The position numbers were made by a program, and so were the translations under genes. Below, in pieces: positions 45,356 through 53,877 of a stretch of 64,000 nucleotides of DNA (its first letter is position 1; the number at the start of each line of letters is the position of its first letter). Location of the stretch: positions 1-64,000 of the forward strand of contig JAEZIJ010000232.1 in NCBI GenBank assembly GCA_023436715.1, in the 5' to 3' direction. Under the pieces are notes generated by a model. The model was not told the origin of the DNA. It searched no databases and saw nothing but the letters and a program-made list of their open reading frames with translations. This stretch comes from Acidobacteriota bacterium (lineage in GTDB: Bacteria > Acidobacteriota > Terriglobia > Bryobacterales > Bryobacteraceae).

Positions 45356-47005
45356 TTATGACGCCTTGTTTTTCCAGTCGCGCACCATCTGCGCGGATGC
45401 GTAGTAGGCGATTGCCATGATGGTCAGCACCGGATTGAACCCGCCGTTGGTAACGTGTACGCTGCCATCGACGACGTAGACGTTGTCCATGCCGTGTACG
45501 CGGCAGTGCTTGTCCACCACCGAGGTCTTAGGGTCGTTGCCCATGCGGCAGGTGCCCGCCTGGTGCTGGCCGGCGCTGAGTCCCTGCCCCGCCGGCTGCT
45601 TCCAGGTATACGTCGCGCCGGCGGCTTTCAACCACGCCTCGGCCTTGTCGGCGAGGAACCGCCCGATCTCTATCGTGTGCGGGTGCTTGTAGCCGCTGAG
45701 GCGCGCCACCGGAATGCCCCAGTGGTCCGTCACTTCGGGGTCGAGCTGCACGCGGGAGTCGAACACCGGTATCTCCTGCACCGGGCCCTTCACGCCGAGG
45801 CTGTGCCTGTAAGCCTTGCGTATGAAATCCTTGTGCGCCTTGCCCCAGCGCGGGACAGTGCGAGGAATCTGAGTGGTGAAAAGGTATGGAAGCCGGATGA
45901 ACTCGTTTGCCAGCATCCCGCCGCCCGCCAGCCCCGGGTTTCCGTGATTGTAATCGCAGATGGCGATGCTGGCGCCGGGTCCGATGTCATCGTAGACATC
46001 CTCATCGAACAGTCCATAAGCGCCCGAGTAGGCGTGGCCCTGAAGGTTGCGCCCCACGCAGTCGTAGCGGTTGCCGATGCCGTCCGGATGCGACGCGCTC
46101 CTGGAGTTCAGCAGCAGGCGCGCGGATTCCACGGCGGCGCCCGAGACCACGACGAAATCCGCGGGCTGCTCCTGAAGGCGGTCCTTCGCGTCGTAGTAGG
46201 CAACGCCCGTTGCGCGGCCGCGGGCATCGGTGAGAATTTCCTTCACCATCGAGTCCGTGCGCAGGTCGCAGTTTTTGGTCGCCAGGGCCTTCGGGATCAC
46301 GGTGTTCTGGGTTCCGCACTTGGCGTTTACCTCGCAGGCAAAACCCACGCACCAGCGGCAGCGCATGCAGGTGCCGCGGCCGTCGTAAGGGACGCTGTTG
46401 CGCAGCATGGGGATGTCGAACGGGTGCAGCGCGAGGCGCTGCGCGGCGGGCTTGAGGATGAGGTATTCCTTATTCGGAGGCAGCGGCGGCATCGGGAGGT
46501 TCCTGCGCCGCGGTGCGTGGAAGGGGTCCGGCACGACGTCGCCCGAAACGCCGATCTCCCACTCGGCCTTCTCGTAAAAGGGCTCCAGGTCGTCGTAGCC
46601 GATGGGCCAGTCTTCGAGCGTGCTGCCCTCGATGGCGCCGTAGGTGGAACGCATCCGGAAATCCTTTTCCATGAAGCGCCAGGCCATGGCTCCGTAGCTG
46701 AGCGTGCCTCCGCCTACACAGGCGGCGTTGTTCTGGTAGGCGCCCTCGCTTGCCAGAACGATGCGGGGTTGCCCCTTGGCGTCCACCGTCACGCGGGGGT
46801 TGCGCTCGTCATCGGGCCCGAAGGCGTTTCCGAGCGCGCTGGTGCGCTGGTTGCGGAGGTCGTCCTTACGGCAGTCGGCGGGAGTGTACCACTTGCCGCG
46901 TTCGAGCAGCGCGACGGAGAGCCCCGCCTCGGCCAGCTCCTTGGCGACGATGCCGCCTCCGGCGCCCGAGCCCACCACCACGGCATTCACGCGCTTGAGG
47001 CTCAT
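45356..47005 (-). CDS. GMC-family FAD dehydrogenase (gluconate 2-dehydrogenase large-subunit type)
   Basis: 549 aa from ATG 47005 (Shine-Dalgarno GGAGGGG). FAD motif VVVGSGAGGGIVAKELAEAGLSVALLERG at the N-terminus and GMC C-terminal HVTNGGFNPVLTIMAIAYYASAQMV. A Cys-rich segment GTCMRCRWCVGFACEVNAKC (~205-225) matches the region that binds a 3Fe-4S cluster in fructose and glucose dehydrogenases. It oxidises a sugar, polyol or sugar acid and passes electrons to cytochrome c. Its start overlaps the subunit-3 gene (ATGA). It has no signal of its own and is probably exported with the Tat-tagged subunit 3. Confidence 0.92.
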   Translation of the reverse strand: MSLKRVNAVVVGSGAGGGIVAKELAEAGLSVALLERGKWYTPADCRKDDLRNQRTSALGNAFGPDDERNPRVTVDAKGQPRIVLASEGAYQNNAACVGGGTLSYGAMAWRFMEKDFRMRSTYGAIEGSTLEDWPIGYDDLEPFYEKAEWEIGVSGDVVPDPFHAPRRRNLPMPPLPPNKEYLILKPAAQRLALHPFDIPMLRNSVPYDGRGTCMRCRWCVGFACEVNAKCGTQNTVIPKALATKNCDLRTDSMVKEILTDARGRATGVAYYDAKDRLQEQPADFVVVSGAAVESARLLLNSRSASHPDGIGNRYDCVGRNLQGHAYSGAYGLFDEDVYDDIGPGASIAICDYNHGNPGLAGGGMLANEFIRLPYLFTTQIPRTVPRWGKAHKDFIRKAYRHSLGVKGPVQEIPVFDSRVQLDPEVTDHWGIPVARLSGYKHPHTIEIGRFLADKAEAWLKAAGATYTWKQPAGQGLSAGQHQAGTCRMGNDPKTSVVDKHCRVHGMDNVYVVDGSVHVTNGGFNPVLTIMAIAYYASAQMVRDWKNKAS

Positions 47006-47568
47006 AGCTCCCCTCCGGTGAGGTCGTACTGCTGGCGGCCGCGGATCGGGATGAGCGGAATTCCGAGCATCTGCCAGCTCACGGCTTCGCGGTTGCCGCC
47101 GTGGCGCGGGTCGCCGTAGAAGCCCTGCATCGTGTGGTTGACGACCATGTCGAAGAAGAGGCGCGCCTGGGCGGGATCCCACACGTCGGGCGGGACCTTG
47201 TTCTGCTCCATGGCGGTGAGCACTTCGTCCTGCCGCTCGGGCGCGAGCTCGACGAACCGCTTCCGGAACTGCCGCAGGCTGAGCTGGTTGACCGCAATCA
47301 CACCGTGGCGGTAGGTCTTCTGAAAACGGCGGAACGGGCCGCGCATCTGCTTGTCAATGAAATTCACCACGCCCGCGGCGGCTGCTCCGGCGTCCTCATC
47401 CGCAGGGATGATGCGCTCGCAGATAGCATTCACGGTAGCGGCCTCATCCGTCTTGAAGAAACGCCAGGAACCGCCGTTTCGAACGCAGGAAGTGGCCGCG
47501 CCGCAAGCGGCGGCGGACGCCGCTATCCCAAGAAACTTGCGCCGTTGCGGGTTTCGGGGCCTGTTCAT
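47002..47568 (-). CDS. Gluconate 2-dehydrogenase subunit 3-family protein, Tat-exported
   Basis: 188 aa from ATG 47568 (Shine-Dalgarno AGGAGAT). A twin-arginine signal (RNPQRRKFLGIAASAAACGA) is followed by the subunit-3 domain: FFKTDEAATVNAICERIIPADEDAGAAAAGVVNFIDKQM, RHGVIAVNQL, RLFFDMVVNHTMQGFYGDPRHGGN. In the family it chaperones or matures the GMC subunit and carries it through Tat. First gene of the subunit 3-GMC-cytochrome operon. Confidence 0.92.
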   Translation of the reverse strand: MNRPRNPQRRKFLGIAASAAACGAATSCVRNGGSWRFFKTDEAATVNAICERIIPADEDAGAAAAGVVNFIDKQMRGPFRRFQKTYRHGVIAVNQLSLRQFRKRFVELAPERQDEVLTAMEQNKVPPDVWDPAQARLFFDMVVNHTMQGFYGDPRHGGNREAVSWQMLGIPLIPIRGRQQYDLTGGEL

Positions 47569-47668
47569 TGCCGATCTCCTTCGGGGCATTGTACTCCTGA
47601 AGCGCGGGAAGACGCGACAAAGTGTTGGGAAAAAAGAGGTGTGCGGGCCTGTGCCGCCGTTGGGGGTC

Positions 47669-47674
47669 TATAAT
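47669..47674 (+). promoter_or_regulatory. -10 box of leaderless ilvE
   Basis: Perfect TATAAT, six bases before the ATG at 47681, with no room for a Shine-Dalgarno. Confidence 0.5.
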
Positions 47675-47680
47675 AACTTC

Positions 47681-48625
47681 ATGTTAGTCCCGACCGAGAA
47701 AATCTGGCATAACGGTACGTTCATCCCTTGGAATGACGCGAAGATACACGTGCTGTCCCATGTGGTCAGCTATGGCACTTCGCAATTTGAAGGCATCCGC
47801 TGCTATGACACCGCTTCCGGCCCAGCGATTTTCAGGCTGCGCGAGCACGTGCGGCGGCTGATCGATTCGGCCAAGGTTTACCGCACCGAGGTTCCATTTA
47901 CACCCGAGCAGCTCTGCGACGCGATCAAGGAACTGGTCCGCGTGAACAAGATGGCCGCTTGCTACGTGCGGCCGATCGTGCTGCGCGGGTACGCCGAAAT
48001 GGGCGTGTACCCGGGAGGCAATCCGGTCGAGGTCTATCTGGCTTGCTGGGAATGGGGCCGTTATCTCGGCGAGGAAGCCATTGCGGAGGGCGTGGACGTT
48101 TGCATTTCAAGCTGGAACCGCATGGCGCCCAACACGCTGCCCGCGATGGCGAAGGCCGGGGCGAATTACATGAATTCGCAGCTCATCAAGATGGAGGCCC
48201 TGGCGAACGGCTACAACGAAGGCATCGCCCTCGATACGGCAGGGTACGTGAGCGAAGGCTCGGGCGAGAACATCTTTGTGGTTCGCGACGGGAAGATTCT
48301 GACGCCCCCGCTCGGCGCGTCGGTGTTGCCGGGAATCACAAGGGATTCGGTGATCCAACTGGCGCAGGAGCTTGGGATTCCCGTGGTGGAGACGCTGATC
48401 CCGCGCGAACTGCTTTACATCGCCGACGAGGTGTTCTTCACGGGCACGGCGGCCGAGATCACTCCGATTCGCTCGGTCGACCGCGTGAAAGTGGGCGTGG
48501 GGCGGCGCGGGCCGGTTACCGAGCGGCTACAGAAGGAATTCTTTGCGATTCTGGACGGGTCGAAGTCCGACCACCACGGCTGGCTGACGCCCGTGAACGC
48601 ACCGCAGCCGGCCGTCCGTTTGTAG
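47681..48625 (+). CDS. ilvE: Branched-chain amino acid aminotransferase
   Basis: 314 aa; a PLP enzyme interconverting Leu, Ile and Val with their 2-oxo acids. Fold-type IV motifs: SHVVSYGTSQFEGIRCYDT (~26-44), the PLP-lysine in MAKAGANYMNS (~158), GYVSEGSGENIFVV (~190) and FFTGTAAEITPI (~253). The ATG at 47681 is fixed by homology; the longer open frame is spurious. Leaderless promoter at 47669. Confidence 0.95.
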   Translation: MLVPTEKIWHNGTFIPWNDAKIHVLSHVVSYGTSQFEGIRCYDTASGPAIFRLREHVRRLIDSAKVYRTEVPFTPEQLCDAIKELVRVNKMAACYVRPIVLRGYAEMGVYPGGNPVEVYLACWEWGRYLGEEAIAEGVDVCISSWNRMAPNTLPAMAKAGANYMNSQLIKMEALANGYNEGIALDTAGYVSEGSGENIFVVRDGKILTPPLGASVLPGITRDSVIQLAQELGIPVVETLIPRELLYIADEVFFTGTAAEITPIRSVDRVKVGVGRRGPVTERLQKEFFAILDGSKSDHHGWLTPVNAPQPAVRL

Positions 48626-48639
48626 GCTGATACGGTTGA

Positions 48640-48712
48640 GGGGGAGGGAACCCTGTGAGCACGGTCCGGAGAACTACCTCCCCCGAGAATCGTCACCCGG
48701 ACCGGGCTCGCA
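48640..48712 (+). ncRNA. Putative structured RNA with interleaved helices (pseudoknot)
   Basis: In the 235-bp gap between ilvE and nagA, GGGGGAGG (48640-48647) is complementary to CCTCCCCC (48677-48684). The segment 48654-48669 (containing TGTGAGC and CGGTCCGG) is complementary to 48697-48712 (CCGGACCG, GCTCGCA), one mismatch in 16 pairs including one G-U. The pairings interleave, the geometry of an H-type pseudoknot: a long hairpin whose 27-nt loop pairs with upstream sequence. No family I know matches. It could be the ilvE 3' end, a leader of nagA or a separate RNA. The rest of the gap shows only a small CTCCCT/AGGGAAG hairpin (48719-48738). Confidence 0.45.
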
Positions 48713-48860
48713 AGAGGCACTCCCTTTTTAGCAGGGAAGGCGTCCGAAATCCAGCCTTAAAGAGACTTCACATTCCCTTTTCAACAGAGTTTATTCCCCG
48801 TATATTCTTTGACTTAGCGGCCGAGCGGTGTGGAAAACTTGTATATAAAACAGGCGGCTT

Positions 48861-50012
48861 ATGAAATGTTGCGGCGTTGATGTGCTGACGGGGCTTCCGA
48901 CCGAGGTGGTTTTCGGCCGGACGATCGAATCGGTCCGCCCAGTGGCCGAGGCGGAGGGGCACATCGCCCCCGGCTGGATCGACCTTCAGGTGAACGGCTT
49001 CGCCGGGGTGGACTACAACTCTCCGGCCGCGCCGCACGAGGAAATCGCACGCTCGATCCGGGTGCTTTTCTCGGCGGGGGTGACGCGGTTCTTCCCGACC
49101 GTAATTACCGGCTCGCCCGAGGACATGTGCGGCGCGCTGCGCAACGTGGTTGAAGCGAAAGAACGGCTGCCGGAGGGCGAGGCGATCGAAGGTTTCCACG
49201 TCGAAGGGCCGCACATTTCCCCGGACGACGGCCCGCGCGGCGCGCATCCGCGCAGATGGGTGCGGCGTCCGGACGTGCGTGAGTTTCACCGGATGCAGGA
49301 GGCGGCGCGCGGGCTGGTGCGGCTGGTGACGCTATCGCCGGAGTGGCCCGAGGCGCCGCGGTATATCGAGGCGCTCGTTGCCGAGGGCGTAGTGGTGAGC
49401 ATCGGGCACACGAACGCGACGGCGGCGCAGATCGCGGACGCGGTCCGCGCCGGGGCTACCATGTCCACGCACCTGGGCAACGGCGCCCACGCGGTTCTGC
49501 CGCGCCATCCGAATTACCTGTGGGAGCAGCTTGCGGAAGACCGGCTCGCGGCCGGGTTCATTGTGGACGGCATACATCTTCCGGCGTGCTTCCTGAAGAC
49601 CGCGCTGAGAGCGAAGGGGACCCAGCGTTCGGTGCTGGTTACGGATGCGGCGATGCCTGCGGGATGCGCGCCGGGGAGATACAAGCTGGGCGAACAGGAA
49701 GTGGACCTGACGGCGGACAACCGTGTGATGCTGGCCGGGCAGACCCGCCTGGCGGGGTCGGCGCTGCGCATGGACCGCGGCATTGAGAATCTGATGCGGC
49801 TGGGAGGTCTGGGCTTTGCGGATGCCGTCCGCATGGCAACCGTCAACCCGGCGCTGGTTGCGGGGATCGAAGGGCGGCAGGCCGGGCTCGCGGCGGGCGA
49901 GCTCGGAGATCTCGTTTGCCTGCGTTACATTCCGAAATCGCGGGGAATCATTATTGATAGCACCTGGATTGGAGGCAAGCAGGTGTATTCCGGTACAATG
50001 ACTCCGGAATAG
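48861..50012 (+). CDS. nagA: N-acetylglucosamine-6-phosphate deacetylase
   Basis: 383 aa; removes acetate from GlcNAc-6-P in amino-sugar and cell-wall recycling. Amidohydrolase motifs: WIDLQVNGFAGVDYN (~33), FHVEGPHISPDDGPRGAH (~113), SIGHTNATAAQIADAV (~178), STHLGNGAHAVLPRH (~200) and VLVTDAAMPAGC (~258). THLGNGA replaces the usual THLFNAM but keeps the His. No nagB or PTS gene is near. It is followed 5 bp later by the SpoIIE phosphatase gene. Confidence 0.93.
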   Translation: MKCCGVDVLTGLPTEVVFGRTIESVRPVAEAEGHIAPGWIDLQVNGFAGVDYNSPAAPHEEIARSIRVLFSAGVTRFFPTVITGSPEDMCGALRNVVEAKERLPEGEAIEGFHVEGPHISPDDGPRGAHPRRWVRRPDVREFHRMQEAARGLVRLVTLSPEWPEAPRYIEALVAEGVVVSIGHTNATAAQIADAVRAGATMSTHLGNGAHAVLPRHPNYLWEQLAEDRLAAGFIVDGIHLPACFLKTALRAKGTQRSVLVTDAAMPAGCAPGRYKLGEQEVDLTADNRVMLAGQTRLAGSALRMDRGIENLMRLGGLGFADAVRMATVNPALVAGIEGRQAGLAAGELGDLVCLRYIPKSRGIIIDSTWIGGKQVYSGTMTPE

Positions 50013-50017
50013 ACGGC

Positions 50018-52900
50018 ATGAGCGTACGGATCCGACAGATCGCGCTGCTCTCGCTTGTTCTGGCCTGCGCGGTTCCGATTCTGGCGAACTTCGCAAAGCG
50101 ATGGACGAGAGGGCCGCAGATTGGCTGGTCCGGCGTGAGGTTCGGGTACCTCCTGTCAGCCGAACGGACGGAATTGACGGTGGAGGGCATGAATCCGCTG
50201 GGTCCGGCCGCTCGCGCCGGGTTTGAGGTCAACGACCGCATTGTCGCAATCAACGGCGCCCGGGAGAAGCTGAACGAAATCCACCGCCGGCTCAAGCCCG
50301 GAGACGCGGTTGTCTACACGATTTCGCGGCAAGGCAGAGAGCGGGACATCGCGATCCGGCTGGAGAACCCGTTCCGCCGGATTCCGGTCCTGATAGACCT
50401 CTTCCTCGATTTGTTTGTAGGCCTGACGTTTCTGACCGTCGGCACGTTCGTGTATCTGAAGCGGACGGATGACCAGCGGGCGCTGATCTTCTTCTTTAGT
50501 TGCACGATGTTCGGTTTCGCGCGGCTGCTATCGATGGGGCCTCGCCGCGGAGAACCGACGCCCGAAGGAGCGCTCGTCACGATGGCGGGCATCGCGGTGA
50601 CGTTCCTGTTCTTCCCCGCCCTGCTCCATTTCTGCCTGATCTTTCCGCGGCGGCGTCCGATTCTCGACCGGCATCCGGCGGTGCTGCGCTGGATTTACGG
50701 CCTGCCGGCCGGCACGGCGCTTCTGATCGGTGGACTGGCGAGTTTTGCGATGCTGACGAACCGCAGGGGCGAGATGCGGTTCGGATCACTCGTGACGGGG
50801 ATTGCGGACTGGGTATCGGAGCATCGGGTACCAGTTGCGCTGGGGCTGCTGGCCTTGTCGCTTCCGGTGGCCGTGTTTCTGGTTGTGCGGTGGCGCACGG
50901 CTCTGAGGAAGGCAGGTTGGTGGGCGTCGATTCTGGACCGTCCGGGCCTGACGATAACGTCCATAGCGGTGCTTCCGGCGGCGGTGGGGAGCACGCTTCA
51001 CGCGGGCGGGTTCCTGTTCGGGGCGCCGGCCGCGTTTCATCACGCAGTTACGGTCGCAATGCTGCTGAGCCTGGTGGCCGAATTCGCTGCGTGCGTAGCG
51101 ATGGAATGGGTCATCATCCCGGTTGGGGCGTGCGTTTCGGTGTACCGGAGTTACCGCGAAGCGGGCGTCGAGGAAAAGCAGCAGGTGCGGTGGCCGCTTT
51201 GGGGAATTCTGATCGCGGTGCCCGGGTTCGTGCTGTCGCAGCCGCTCGCGAGCCTGCTCAAGTGGCTGCTCGGATTCGAGCGCGGCAGCACGCGGGCGGC
51301 GATTATCGAGATTGCCGGCAGCGACCTGCACATCCTCGCGCTGCTGTTTATACCGGTATCGTTCGCGTTCGCCATCCTCAAGTACCGGCTGATGGAAATC
51401 AATATTTACATACGCCGGACGGTGGTCTATGGCGGGGTGACCGGACTGCTCGGCTTCATGTACCTGGGGCTGGTGGGCGGCGTGGGCGCGCTGGTGAGCC
51501 GCTCAACGGGCGCGACGAGCCAGTGGGTGGCGATCGTTTCGACGCTGGCGGTCGCGGTAGCGTTCGTGCCGGTGCGCAACAGGGTGCAGGGCTTCGTGGA
51601 CCGGCGTTTCTTCCGCCGCCGGCAGGACTACCCGGCCGCGCTGAGCGGATTGAGCCGCGACGTGGCGGACTCGCGCGACCAGAGGCGCCTGTTCGGAATC
51701 GCGGTGGACCGTTTGCAGGAAGCGCTGCAAAACCGCTCTGTCGTGCTGTGCCTGCAGCCCCAGGATGAGCGCGCGTTTGTCGCGGTGGCGAAGGTCGGCA
51801 TGCCTGATAAAGTCAGCGAGTCGGTACGGTTCGCGTCGGACGGAAAACTGGTGGCCTCGCTCGACCGGATCGGCCCTCCGCCGCCGGACCTGCCCGAGAG
51901 TGAACGGCACATGCTCGCCCAACTCGGCTGCGAGTTGCTGGCGCCTATGCGGCGGCGGGACGGCCTGATCGGGTTCCTGAGCCTGGGCGGCAAACTCTCC
52001 GATGAGGAATACGACCGGCAGGACAGGGATTTCCTCGCCGCGGCGGCGAACCAGATTGCGGTGGCGATCGAGAACCTGCGTTTTGAGCGGCAGGAGCGGG
52101 AGTTCGAGAAGGCGCGGGAAATTCAACAGGCGCTGCTGCCGGGACGCATTCCGCCGGCTCCGGGGATCGATATCGCGGGGGCGTGGCAACCCGCGCGAGT
52201 GGTAGGGGGCGACTACTACGACGTGCTCGATCTTGGGGAGGGGCGGCTCGCCCTGGTGATCGCCGACGTCTCCGGAAAAGGGATTCCGGCCGCCCTGCTC
52301 ATGTCGAACCTTCAGGCGGCGGTCAAGGCGCTGGCGTATGAATCGGCCGCGCCGAAGGACTTGTGCGAGCGGGTGAACCGCGTAATATCGAGCAACATCC
52401 CGGTGGGCAAGTTTATTACGTTTTTCTATGGTGTCCTGGATACCCGGACCATGCGTCTGAGGTATTCGAACGCCGGGCACCTGTGGCCGATTCTGTGGCG
52501 CGCGGTGGGCGGGGTCGAGCGGCTGGATGCGGGCGGGCTGATTCTGGGCGTTTCCGGTTCGGCGGCCTACGACGAGGATGAAGTCGCGCTCGAACCAGGC
52601 GACCGGCTGCTGCTGTTCACCGACGGCCTGAGCGAGGCTTTCAGTTCGCGCGACGAAGAGTTCGGAGAAGAGCGGCTGGCCGGGTTGGTGGGCGCGGCCG
52701 AAGCCGCGACCGCCGCGGACATTGGGCAGAGCGTGCTGCGGGCGGTCACTGAGTTTACAGACAACAATTTTCACGACGACGCGACGCTGATAGTGGTGGC
52801 GGTCCGGTCGGCGGGCGGGCCGTTGTATCAGGGCACGGCTGTGCCGCAGTGTCAGGAGAAGGACCGGGCTTTAGCCCCCGAGAAAGGCAGCAGGGGCTAA
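50018..52900 (+). CDS. PDZ-7TM-GAF-SpoIIE (PP2C) phosphatase
   Basis: 960 aa. Signal-anchor helix, PDZ-like domain (~45-112: GMNPLGPAARAGFEVNDRIVAING), seven or eight membrane helices (~120-490), a GAF domain (~540-690) and a SpoIIE/PP2C phosphatase domain (~710-935: GGDYYDVLDLGEGRLALVIADVSGKGIPAALLMSN, LFTDGLSEAFSSRDEEFGEERL, FHDDATLIVVAV). Such proteins dephosphorylate anti-anti-sigma factors in partner-switching systems. The last ~25 residues (after AVRSAGG) are encoded by a family A palindrome that supplies the stop codon. Confidence 0.92.
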   Translation: MSVRIRQIALLSLVLACAVPILANFAKRWTRGPQIGWSGVRFGYLLSAERTELTVEGMNPLGPAARAGFEVNDRIVAINGAREKLNEIHRRLKPGDAVVYTISRQGRERDIAIRLENPFRRIPVLIDLFLDLFVGLTFLTVGTFVYLKRTDDQRALIFFFSCTMFGFARLLSMGPRRGEPTPEGALVTMAGIAVTFLFFPALLHFCLIFPRRRPILDRHPAVLRWIYGLPAGTALLIGGLASFAMLTNRRGEMRFGSLVTGIADWVSEHRVPVALGLLALSLPVAVFLVVRWRTALRKAGWWASILDRPGLTITSIAVLPAAVGSTLHAGGFLFGAPAAFHHAVTVAMLLSLVAEFAACVAMEWVIIPVGACVSVYRSYREAGVEEKQQVRWPLWGILIAVPGFVLSQPLASLLKWLLGFERGSTRAAIIEIAGSDLHILALLFIPVSFAFAILKYRLMEINIYIRRTVVYGGVTGLLGFMYLGLVGGVGALVSRSTGATSQWVAIVSTLAVAVAFVPVRNRVQGFVDRRFFRRRQDYPAALSGLSRDVADSRDQRRLFGIAVDRLQEALQNRSVVLCLQPQDERAFVAVAKVGMPDKVSESVRFASDGKLVASLDRIGPPPPDLPESERHMLAQLGCELLAPMRRRDGLIGFLSLGGKLSDEEYDRQDRDFLAAAANQIAVAIENLRFERQEREFEKAREIQQALLPGRIPPAPGIDIAGAWQPARVVGGDYYDVLDLGEGRLALVIADVSGKGIPAALLMSNLQAAVKALAYESAAPKDLCERVNRVISSNIPVGKFITFFYGVLDTRTMRLRYSNAGHLWPILWRAVGGVERLDAGGLILGVSGSAAYDEDEVALEPGDRLLLFTDGLSEAFSSRDEEFGEERLAGLVGAAEAATAADIGQSVLRAVTEFTDNNFHDDATLIVVAVRSAGGPLYQGTAVPQCQEKDRALAPEKGSRG

Positions 52901-52952
52901 AGCCCAGTGATGGTGACACCGTACGGCACGGCTGAAGCCGTGCCCTGATACA
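52824..52952. repeat. Compound REP-like palindromes at the end of the SpoIIE gene
   Basis: TATCAGGGCACGGCTGTGCC (52827), then GGGCTTTAGCCCC (52870) with its inverse GGGGCTAAAGCCC (52893), and an inverted family A copy GGCACGGCTGAAGCCGTGCC (52925-52944). The nested inverted repeats could form a large cruciform or hairpin. The first ~75 bp are translated as part of the upstream gene. Confidence 0.75.
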
Positions 52953-53020
52953 AGGCCCGGTAAAGGGCTGGCGTTGCGTTTGATGCAAGGCCCGATCAAG
53001 GGCCGGTGTTGCGTTTGGAT
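52951..53020. repeat. Two direct repeats of 35 bp
   Basis: CAAGGCCCGGTAAAGGGC and CAAGGCCCGATCAAGGGC begin units at 52951 and 52986, each followed by a GG[CT]GTTGCGTTTG tail. They lie between the compound palindrome and the SDR gene. Confidence 0.7.
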
Positions 53021-53043
53021 ACAGACTGGACTGGAGAAACCAA

Positions 53044-53850
53044 TTGCAGAAAGAACTTAGCGGAAAGATAGCGTTTGTGACAGGGTCCGGGCGCGGGCTC
53101 GGGCGGGCGATTGCGGGGCGGCTTGCCGAACTGGGCGCCGATGTAGCGATCCACGACCTGGACTGGACGTCGCCGTCGAAGTACGGTGAAGCCGCGGATC
53201 TCCGCGCCGTTGCGGCGCGGATCGCTGAGAACGGCGTGCGCACGCTGGCGGTGACGGGGAACATCGGAGACCCCGAGGCTGTGCGCCGGATGCAGCAGGA
53301 GATCTGCACGAAGCTGGGACCGGTGAGCCTGCTCGTGAACTGCGCGGGCGGAGACATCGGCGTGACGGGCGGCAAACCGAACCCGAACACGGCTCTCGGC
53401 ATCTCGATGGAAGACATTCAGCTAGAGGTGAACAACAACCTGATCGGGACGATGCTGGTGTGCCAGGCGTTCGCCCCCGCGATGGTTGCGGCGGGGAGCG
53501 GGGCGATCATCAACATCGGTTCGATCGCGGGCCACTTCGGCACGTCTCCGGAGGTGGTCTACTCGACGCTCAAAGCGGCTGTGGTGCACTACACGCGGTG
53601 CCTGGCATACGAACTGCGGCCGCACGGCGTGCGAGTGAACGCCGTCAGCCCCGGGCCGACGAAGACCGCGCGGTTCGTGGCGACCCGCAAGGTGGATCCG
53701 GAGATGATGGAAGCGGGCAACTCGCTCATACGGTACGGCGAGCCGGCCGAAATCGCGGACGTGGTGGCGTTCCTGGCAGGGCACGCGAGCCGGTTCGTCA
53801 ACGGCCAGATCATCCGTGTGGACGGCGGGATGACCCTCTACGCGGGCTGA
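53044..53850 (+). CDS. Short-chain dehydrogenase/reductase
   Basis: 268 aa, TTG start (GGAG upstream). Classical SDR: cofactor motif TGSGRGLGRAIAGRL (TGxxxGxG, ~14-22), NCAGGDIG (~99), catalytic Ser in NIGSIAGHFG (~158), and YSTLKAAVVHYTRCLAYEL (YxxxK, ~172-176), then the C-terminal GQIIRVDGGMTLYAG. Probably an NAD(P)-dependent alcohol or ketone oxidoreductase; substrate not deducible. Isolated between repeats and a convergent gene. Confidence 0.92.
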   Translation: MQKELSGKIAFVTGSGRGLGRAIAGRLAELGADVAIHDLDWTSPSKYGEAADLRAVAARIAENGVRTLAVTGNIGDPEAVRRMQQEICTKLGPVSLLVNCAGGDIGVTGGKPNPNTALGISMEDIQLEVNNNLIGTMLVCQAFAPAMVAAGSGAIINIGSIAGHFGTSPEVVYSTLKAAVVHYTRCLAYELRPHGVRVNAVSPGPTKTARFVATRKVDPEMMEAGNSLIRYGEPAEIADVVAFLAGHASRFVNGQIIRVDGGMTLYAG

Positions 53851-53877
53851 TGACAGGAATGTAGATCGATAGATCGA

